Shown here piece by piece: positions 16,644-21,599 of a stretch of DNA of 21,599 bases; position 1 is the stretch's first letter, and each line of letters begins with the position of its first letter. The notes below the pieces were generated by a model. It was not told the DNA's origin. It searched no databases and saw only the letters and a list, made by a program, of their open reading frames with translations. A program made the translations under genes and the position numbers. The stretch comes from Deltaproteobacteria bacterium (GTDB taxonomy: Bacteria > Desulfobacterota > Desulfobacteria > Desulfobacterales > SURF-15), in NCBI GenBank assembly GCA_024644775.1, contig JAHEHB010000033.1, positions 1 through 21,599 of the forward strand. Direction: 5' to 3'.

Positions 16644-16672
16644 AGAATGTGCGAAAATCAAATAGTTGTCAA
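16644..16672 (-). promoter_or_regulatory. Possible promoter for the sulfur cluster
   Basis: A perfect TTGACA (16667-16672, minus strand) and a weak -10 candidate CATTCT (16644-16649) lie 17 bases apart, about 75 bases before the MBL-rhodanese start. The -10 matches only three of six bases. I see no operator-like dyad overlapping it. Confidence 0.3.
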
Positions 16673-16804
16673 GTTTTGATTGGATGCAAATTTTTTCCGA
16701 TATGCTCAGAGTATTGTACTTTCGTTGGGCCTCTTCCTTCCCCCGCTAGCGGTTGTAGTTTTAAGACAAAAGAAAATGTTAGCATAAATTTATATTTTTT
16801 TCCA

Positions 16805-18301
16805 TCAGGAAGAGGTGATTACTTCGTAAACCTGTTTGCCGATAACCTCTTGTGAAAAGACCGTTTCCACCACTTGTTTGTTGATGGCCACAATGTTCTC
16901 CGTTTTTTTCATATCCAAGAGCCTGGAGGTTGCCCTGGTTGTTGTTTCGTTGCGCTCAAATACCTTATCAACAAAACCAGGATCATCGAGTTTAAGGATT
17001 TTGTCGAGCCTTTCCTGTAAAGCCTCTTTTGGTGTGGGTTTTTCCTTACCGATGTCTTTAAAGTCCTGTTCGTCTACAATAAGGACCGTATACAAATGCC
17101 CCAGCTTCATTCCCTTTGCCTGGAAATCGGGAGTGATAAAGGGAATACTCCGTCCGATTACGGGTCTGTCCAACAGCCACGGCTCAAGGTATGCAAATCC
17201 GAAACCCTCCAAAACACTGGTGGTAATGACAAGATCGGCCACCCTCAATATGTCACCCACCCCGTATTTTTCAACTTTCCCCGGGTCCTGAGGATCCATT
17301 TCCCGCTCCAGTGTCACAAGATCGTTGAAACCGATTGACACGGGCAGTTTATGCTTTCTGACAAATTCGAGAATCTGATCAGCGTAGCGTGCATCGTCAC
17401 CGCTTTCCGGTTTTATGCTCACCAGCAGATGGAATTTACCCTCAATGGAAGCGTGGTTCCTCGCTGAATTTCTGTTCGCCAAGCGGTTTAAGTAACACGT
17501 AAAGAAAATTGCCTCCTCGATGTTTTTCCGTCGCACGCATCTTACCGGATACAGGATAAAGCGAACGGAAGGGTCAAGCTCCTCCCTGGTGACGATCTTA
17601 TTCCTGAGTTCCTCAGTTCTGTCATCCGGAGGAATCATGGCTCTGTCTACGGAGTTTGGGACATAAAAGATGTTGTTTTCCTCGATACCATGCTCGACGA
17701 GTCTTGATTGATCGTAGCGGTTGATGGCGATGTATTTGATATTCGGGGTAGAGGGATAGAGAACGCTATGCCAGTCCGGGACGACACCAAAACGGTATTC
17801 GTGGAACTTTTTTATATTGCGGAAAAAGTGGGGGCGCTGTTGTACAAAGTCATGCACGCGGTAGATAAACTTTTTCTCAATTCTCGATTCATTGCAGTAA
17901 TGGGTATAGAGGTAAAAAGCATAGGTAACGGATGGATCTATCCCGATAGCCAGGTTTTCAGTAAAAACAACATCCATGTCCGCCAATTTCTGATCGAGGA
18001 TTTCGGCTAGATAAGTACCCTGCCACACATAGTCGTGCACCTGTTGATCGGCGATGGATTTACCCACCTGTTTTCTCATCGCTGCATCAGGGTTAAACTC
18101 TTCAATATTGAGGTATTCAAGGGCGCCCTGAATCGGTTCTAAGAAATCCTGATAGTCCGAGGATAGTTTTCCAAAAAGGGTGATTCTGAGATCGGGATCG
18201 ATTTCCCGCAGAGCCCGAACGTTTCGTGAGATAACGGTGTTCACGCCGTCTTGAAAACCAATCCCGTAATGACCGATACCCAGATGCAATTTTTTACTCA
18301 T
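16805..18301 (-). CDS. GT-B (GT4-like) glycosyltransferase of unknown specificity
   Basis: A 498-residue soluble protein with no signal peptide or membrane segment. The N-terminal domain opens with GIGHYGIGFQDGVNTVISRN (8-27), the place of the acceptor-side glycine loop in GT4 enzymes. The C-terminal domain has PVRCVRRKN (252-260), with Arg/Lys likely to hold the donor phosphate, and the EX7E motif Glu365-Glu373 in EGFGFAYLE. It is about 100 residues longer than typical GT4 proteins, through segments around 225-245 and 275-345. I do not recognise the exact subfamily; the FxDGVNTV opening faintly recalls enzymes making glycosylglycerate-type solutes, but that is a guess. GGGAGG six bases upstream supports the start. 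It lies 480 bases downstream of the amylosucrase-GT pair, across a repeat-bearing gap, so it may have its own promoter. Confidence 0.8.
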   Translation of the reverse strand: MSKKLHLGIGHYGIGFQDGVNTVISRNVRALREIDPDLRITLFGKLSSDYQDFLEPIQGALEYLNIEEFNPDAAMRKQVGKSIADQQVHDYVWQGTYLAEILDQKLADMDVVFTENLAIGIDPSVTYAFYLYTHYCNESRIEKKFIYRVHDFVQQRPHFFRNIKKFHEYRFGVVPDWHSVLYPSTPNIKYIAINRYDQSRLVEHGIEENNIFYVPNSVDRAMIPPDDRTEELRNKIVTREELDPSVRFILYPVRCVRRKNIEEAIFFTCYLNRLANRNSARNHASIEGKFHLLVSIKPESGDDARYADQILEFVRKHKLPVSIGFNDLVTLEREMDPQDPGKVEKYGVGDILRVADLVITTSVLEGFGFAYLEPWLLDRPVIGRSIPFITPDFQAKGMKLGHLYTVLIVDEQDFKDIGKEKPTPKEALQERLDKILKLDDPGFVDKVFERNETTTRATSRLLDMKKTENIVAINKQVVETVFSQEVIGKQVYEVITSS

Positions 18302-18370
18302 TGGATTCCTCCCGCATCTTATGCAGCTCGTATATTAAGACTTATGGATTCATTTGTATTTTGTTTGGTT

Positions 18371-18450
18371 GACAGGATCTACTGGATATTGAGGATATTC
18401 TTTTCTGGTTTTCCGGAAGAAAACCAGAAAGGCTAATCCGCTAGCGCGGA
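18371..18450 (+). repeat. Structured intergenic repeat, copy 1
   Basis: It starts GACAGGAT and has GGAT at 18375, 18384 and 18393, exactly 9 bases apart. A perfect 11-base-pair hairpin follows (18402-18430, arms TTTCTGGTTTT/AAAACCAGAAA, loop CCGGAAG), then a short GC hairpin TCCGC-TAGC-GCGGA (18437-18450). The same three-part layout recurs on the other strand at 18516-18600. Repeats opening with ACAGGATTAACAGGAT-like boxes are, from memory, common between genes in Desulfobacterota; copy number here is unknown. Confidence 0.75.
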
Positions 18451-18515
18451 AAACTTTGACAGTACCATAAACACTCAGGTCTGTTTCACACCTTATCGTT
18501 TTGACTTTCATAACC

Positions 18516-18600
18516 TCGCCGAAGGCGATTGTATTTTATTGGTTTCTTCCGGAAACCAATAAAGATAACACAAAATCCAAGGAATCCGGTAAATCCTGTC
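18516..18600 (-). repeat. Structured intergenic repeat, copy 2 (inverted)
   Basis: Read on the minus strand it starts GACAGGAT at 18600. It has three GGAT boxes whose plus-strand ATCC begin at 18575, 18584 and 18593, again 9 bases apart. A perfect 12-base-pair hairpin follows (18535-18563, arms TTTATTGGTTTC/GAAACCAATAAA) with the same TTCCGGAA core as copy 1, then a five-base-pair GC hairpin (18516-18528). The two copies point tail to tail with 65 bases between them. Stem sequences differ but stay paired, which suggests that structure is kept. Confidence 0.75.
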
Positions 18601-18705
18601 TATTTTAAACCTCAAATTGATATTTGTTTTTTTGGTGCTTGGAATTTCCATGATTCCGAAAAATAATCGAATATAAGCATATCCAAGTAATTACGCCTTT
18701 AAATG

Positions 18706-18731
18706 ACGTGGCCCTGGCCGGTCCACCACGT
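18706..18731 (-). terminator. GC-rich hairpin after the GT4 gene, possible terminator
   Basis: Arms ACGTGG/CCACGT enclose a 14-base loop that can pair further (GTGGCC with GG-CCAC, one bulged T). It lies about 50 bases past the glycosyltransferase stop on the minus strand. The following sequence has only a short T stretch, so intrinsic termination is uncertain. Confidence 0.3.
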
Positions 18732-18781
18732 TCTTCAAGCATTGCTTTGCTGTAAATGAGATCGATGAGGTAAGCTGAATT

Positions 18782-19963
18782 TTAGAGAACAGCTTCGGCG
18801 ACCAGGTCCCGTGCTCCCTGTTTCATTCGATCTGCTGCCTTTTTATAAACCTTTATGTGTTTTTTTGCAGTGATGGACCAGCTTATTTTACCCCTCACGT
18901 ACGACTTTGCACGCTGAGCGTATGTTTTCCGCAAAGACTCGTTTCCCATAATCGTCAAAATCGCCCGTTTGAGCTCGTCCCTGTCTCCCGGCGGCACGGC
19001 CACGGCCGCGCGGCTGGCTTCAGCTTCAGCTTTCAGCCCTTCAAGGCCGGACACTACAGCCGGTACACCGAGTGCAAAGCTGTGGGCAAGATTCCCGCTT
19101 TGAGATGCGAAGGTATACGGCATCACCATCAAGTCGAAGGATGCCATGACGGTATTGTATTCCTCGGGAGTGAAACTTCCCAGCTCTACTTTGATTTGAT
19201 CCTTGTGAACCGATTTATTAACAAGGCCAAGCAGTTTCTGTTTGTAATCGACCTGATTCCGATCTCCGAGTCTTGCATCTCCGGCGAGCACCAGCGTGAC
19301 ATCCTCGCCCAGATCCCGGGCAAGATCATCCCAGATCTCAAGGACGCTGTCAAAGCCCTTGGTCGCGGTGAACCATCCTAGCATTCCCACCACCCGCCGG
19401 CCCTCAAGTCCAAGTTTCTTTTTTGCTTCTTTCCCTGAGATTGAAACCCCCGCTGTCGCGCCGTGGGGGATGACATACATATTGTTTATCACCCGGCCGA
19501 GATTGGCATGAAGGCTCATCCACTGGTACTCGGCATGGATGATTCCTGCTTGAACGATACGCTGCATGACATCCATGTACAGCCGTATCGTTGAATTAAG
19601 CCGGGAATAGACCGAATGGTAAGTTATCACTGCCGGATATTTCCCCTGAACATGCAACCTGAATAGCAGCCGGAAAAGCCCCGATGCATGGTCGCCGGAG
19701 GTCTGGTAGAGCCCATACTCATGCTGTATGTGAACAATATCGGGATTTATCTTTTGAACGGTATCGTACACCGCCTCATCCCAATCCGCCGCATCGGTAT
19801 TCATCACAGGGTATACATTCTTTTCACCCGGTCTTCCGCCGTCAGGATGGCAGATGACGTGAATATCATTTTTCGCTTTACGCAAAGCCGAAATGAGTTC
19901 CTGCGAATAGGTAGCGATACCGCAATGACGCGGCGGCCAGCTCGACATCCATGCAATTTTCAT
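18782..19963 (-). CDS. GT4-family glycosyltransferase
   Basis: A 393-residue GT-B glycosyltransferase, normal length for GT4. The N-terminal domain has SSWPPRHCGIATYSQEL (7-23), the glycine loop typical of this group, and HIQHEYGLY (78-86). The C-terminal domain has GWFTATKGFD (196-205), with Lys202 placed to hold the nucleotide-sugar phosphate, LVLAGDARLGD (224-234) and SGNLAHSFALGVPAVVS (289-305). There is no signal peptide or membrane segment. The start overlaps the amylosucrase stop (ATGA, 19960-19963) and has AAAGGAG seven bases upstream, so the two are translated together. Coupling to amylosucrase suggests a job in glucan or sucrose/glycoside metabolism. Donor and acceptor cannot be read from the sequence. 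Confidence 0.88.
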   Translation of the reverse strand: MKIAWMSSWPPRHCGIATYSQELISALRKAKNDIHVICHPDGGRPGEKNVYPVMNTDAADWDEAVYDTVQKINPDIVHIQHEYGLYQTSGDHASGLFRLLFRLHVQGKYPAVITYHSVYSRLNSTIRLYMDVMQRIVQAGIIHAEYQWMSLHANLGRVINNMYVIPHGATAGVSISGKEAKKKLGLEGRRVVGMLGWFTATKGFDSVLEIWDDLARDLGEDVTLVLAGDARLGDRNQVDYKQKLLGLVNKSVHKDQIKVELGSFTPEEYNTVMASFDLMVMPYTFASQSGNLAHSFALGVPAVVSGLEGLKAEAEASRAAVAVPPGDRDELKRAILTIMGNESLRKTYAQRAKSYVRGKISWSITAKKHIKVYKKAADRMKQGARDLVAEAVL

Positions 19964-21599
19964 TTCACAACTCCTTTCGTCAATTTAGAAATATCCAACC
20001 ATACAAATCGATGGTCATCTATGATCAGATCATTGTTTTCGGGAAGAACTTCGTCGTTCAACAAATTGATGACATCGCCTTTTACCCCGCAGGCTCTTAG
20101 ATGAGCGGCCTCCATCTTCTGGGACTCTTCCGCAAAGTTATTTACGATCAGTATCTTCTGGTTGTTAAGCGTCCGAACATATCCGAACAGGTGAGGGTTT
20201 CCGGTGTGAATGATCTCCATCCCGCCGTTTTGAAGGGCGGGTAATTTTTTGCGCAATTTGAACAGTTTGATCATTTCATGGAAAAAGCGCCACTCCAACG
20301 TATTCTGATCTGTTAGATCTTCCCGGGCTTCCCATCGCTTTCTGGAGCGATGGATCCATCTGCTGTCGTTGGCTTTCGTAGGGTCTGTTAGGTAGGTGTA
20401 ATCATTCAGCATACCCCATTCGTCTCCAATATAGAGCAGTGGAATACCGCCGATGCTTACCTGAATGCTCCTCAGCAGGTTGATCCTCCGGACTGCCCGC
20501 TCGATCAACTCGGTGTCTTGTTTCTCAATGGCATCTTCCAGGCCCGCCAGGGATGAAAATGTCCCGGAAATCCGGACATCGCCGGTATCCGCATTGAATT
20601 GAAAGGGTACGCCCTTTGCAAAAGAACCGGCGTAATCGCCCGTGTAGAATTTGTTTAAGAACTTGCGATGGCCCACAGGATCAATGCCGATGTTTCGTGC
20701 ATCCTGGTCGTCAAAGGTCCATCCGATATCATCATGACAACGAACAAAGTTTACCCATGTGGATCCTGCGGGTATTCGATAGCGGTTTCTCATGGAATGC
20801 TCGAGCAGCTTTACCTCCCGTGTTGCCAGCGCTTCCCACAGCAGCGCCATGAGCAAGGGATTGTATGATAACTGACATTCATCGGGATGTATGTACCGGA
20901 TCACATCATCCGGATGGACAATGGCTTCCGATTTAAACAGCAGACATGGCGCGACGATTTTCGCCATAGCATTAAAAGCCCGGATGACTGTATGCGCTTC
21001 CGGTTGATTTTCGCAATTCGTGCCGAGTCTTTTCCAGACAAAGGCTACAGCATCCAAACGAAGCACTTCAACCCCTTGATTGGCCAGAAAGAGCATCTCT
21101 TCGGCCATGGCACGAAACACTTCCGGATTTGAGTAATTCAGATCCCACTGGAAGCTGTTGAACGTGGTCCAAACCCATCGTTTCATCTCTTCGCACCATG
21201 TAAAACTTCCTTTCCTGACTGTGGGGAATATATCCCTGAGATACTTTTGGAACTGATCCGGCAACTCACGATCCGGATAAGTATAGTAATAGGCCATAAA
21301 ATCCGGATCCCCGGATTTGGCCTTTTGGGCCCACATATGCTCATCGGATGTGTGGTTGAACACAAAATCCAACGCAAGGCTGATCCTTTCCTCACGCAAT
21401 GCGGCCGTCAATCTGGCAAGGTCTTCTATGGTGCCGATGTCCGGGTTGATGGCCCGGTAGTCGTTGACGGCATAGCCGCCGTCGTTATCCCCTTTGGGGA
21501 CCGCAAACAAAGGCATCAGATGCAAATAAGTCAGGCCGAGTTTCTTAAAGTAGGAAATGTGCTCATCCAGTTTGGCGAGGTTATCGCTAAAAAGATCCA
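19960..21599 (-). CDS. Amylosucrase (GH13_4), 5' end beyond the window
   Basis: The frame is open to the right edge and shows 545 residues. Amylosucrases are about 640 long, so roughly 100 N-terminal residues are missing. The enzyme builds alpha-1,4-glucan from sucrose, releasing fructose. Counting from the first whole codon at the edge: DNDGGYAV (37-44), DFVFNHTSDEHMWAQ (77-91), WVWTTFNSFQWDLNYSNPEV (141-160), nucleophile Asp182 in LRLDAVAF, acid/base Glu224 in FKSEAIVHPD, and Asp289 in VRCHDDIGWTF. Spacing between the three acids (42 and 65) equals that in Neisseria polysaccharea amylosucrase. The TTG in TYLHLMPLF is internal, not a start, since family-like sequence continues upstream of it (DLFSDNLAKLDEHISYFKKL). 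It is coupled to the GT4 gene downstream. A sucrose-hydrolysing relative cannot be excluded. Confidence 0.9.
   Translation of the reverse strand, partial: DLFSDNLAKLDEHISYFKKLGLTYLHLMPLFAVPKGDNDGGYAVNDYRAINPDIGTIEDLARLTAALREERISLALDFVFNHTSDEHMWAQKAKSGDPDFMAYYYTYPDRELPDQFQKYLRDIFPTVRKGSFTWCEEMKRWVWTTFNSFQWDLNYSNPEVFRAMAEEMLFLANQGVEVLRLDAVAFVWKRLGTNCENQPEAHTVIRAFNAMAKIVAPCLLFKSEAIVHPDDVIRYIHPDECQLSYNPLLMALLWEALATREVKLLEHSMRNRYRIPAGSTWVNFVRCHDDIGWTFDDQDARNIGIDPVGHRKFLNKFYTGDYAGSFAKGVPFQFNADTGDVRISGTFSSLAGLEDAIEKQDTELIERAVRRINLLRSIQVSIGGIPLLYIGDEWGMLNDYTYLTDPTKANDSRWIHRSRKRWEAREDLTDQNTLEWRFFHEMIKLFKLRKKLPALQNGGMEIIHTGNPHLFGYVRTLNNQKILIVNNFAEESQKMEAAHLRACGVKGDVINLLNDEVLPENNDLIIDDHRFVWLDISKLTKGVVK

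Larger units (their letters stand above)
18302..18781. other. 480-base gene-free stretch with paired structured repeats
   Basis: No credible gene is present. The stretch holds two inverted copies of one repeat unit (18371-18450 and 18516-18600), a possible terminator hairpin near the upstream glycosyltransferase (18706-18731), and an AT-rich leader before the next glycosyltransferase (18302-18370) that must contain its promoter if it has one. I could not identify a convincing -35/-10 pair. Confidence 0.6.

Noticed and set aside
16743..16752. Palindrome CCGCTAGCGG, sharing CCGCTAGCG with repeat copy 1.
   Set aside because: No GGAT boxes or long hairpin accompany it, so it is not shown to be another copy of the repeat. 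It may be chance.
18371..18400. Regular 9-base GGAT boxes as a CRISPR array or minisatellite.
   Set aside because: There are only three boxes per copy, units are far too short for CRISPR repeats, and there are no spacers or cas genes.
18402..18563. The two hairpins as terminal inverted repeats of an insertion sequence.
   Set aside because: Only about 100 bases lie between them, with no transposase frame and no visible target duplication. A repeat pair explains them better.
21450..21525. TTG at 21523-21525 as the amylosucrase start.
   Set aside because: The frame continues to the window edge with amylosucrase-like sequence, and a start there would remove essential N-terminal barrel parts.

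Overview
The window looks like a chromosomal segment of a Gram-negative anaerobe, most likely a Desulfobacterota (deltaproteobacterial) sulfate-reducer relative. This is inferred from gene content and protein style, not from a marker gene: YeeE/YedE-type sulfur transporters fused to rhodaneses, an exported persulfide-dioxygenase-like protein, a eukaryote-type UDP-glucose pyrophosphorylase, and a GACAGGAT-type intergenic repeat. Coding density is high. Apart from a small toxin-antitoxin-like pair at the left edge, every gene reads on the minus strand. I saw no rRNA, tRNA, CRISPR array, insertion sequence or phage gene.

Layout, left to right. (1) 1-462, plus strand: the tail of a DUF4160 protein overlapping a DUF2442 protein. 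(2) 573-3092, minus: an 839-residue ABC exporter half-transporter whose nucleotide-binding domain carries an insert of about 250 residues between the Q-loop and the signature motif. (3) 3400-8943, minus: a tight run, in transcription order, of beta-carbonic anhydrase, an FNT formate/nitrite-type channel, UDP-glucose pyrophosphorylase and a large MscK-like mechanosensitive channel; gaps are 14 and 35 bases, then an ATGA overlap. (4) 9089-11721, minus: two tandem but divergent CNNM/CorC-type membrane proteins with CBS domains. (5) 11925-16568, minus: a three-gene sulfur cluster. A secreted MBL-fold persulfide-dioxygenase-like protein with three rhodanese domains is followed by a half-size YeeE/YedE protein and then a second YeeE/YedE half fused to three more rhodanese domains. 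(6) 16805-21599, minus: sugar metabolism. An amylosucrase (5' end beyond the right edge) is coupled by an ATGA overlap to a GT4 glycosyltransferase; a second, more unusual glycosyltransferase follows after 480 bases.

How the parts may work together. The sulfur cluster reads as an envelope-side route for taking up and processing reduced or sulfane sulfur: channel halves in the membrane, with rhodanese and oxygenase-like domains probably in the periplasm. Half of its six rhodanese domains have lost the active-site cysteine. Amylosucrase, UDP-glucose pyrophosphorylase and the two glycosyltransferases point to glucan or glycoside synthesis. Carbonic anhydrase beside an FNT channel suggests handling of bicarbonate together with a small monovalent anion.

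The signals most worth a second look are the six-rhodanese sulfur cluster, the ABC transporter's inserted NBD segment with repeated Q-loop-like motifs, and a tail-to-tail pair of structured repeats at 18371-18600. Each repeat copy has three GGAT boxes spaced exactly 9 bases apart followed by two hairpins.
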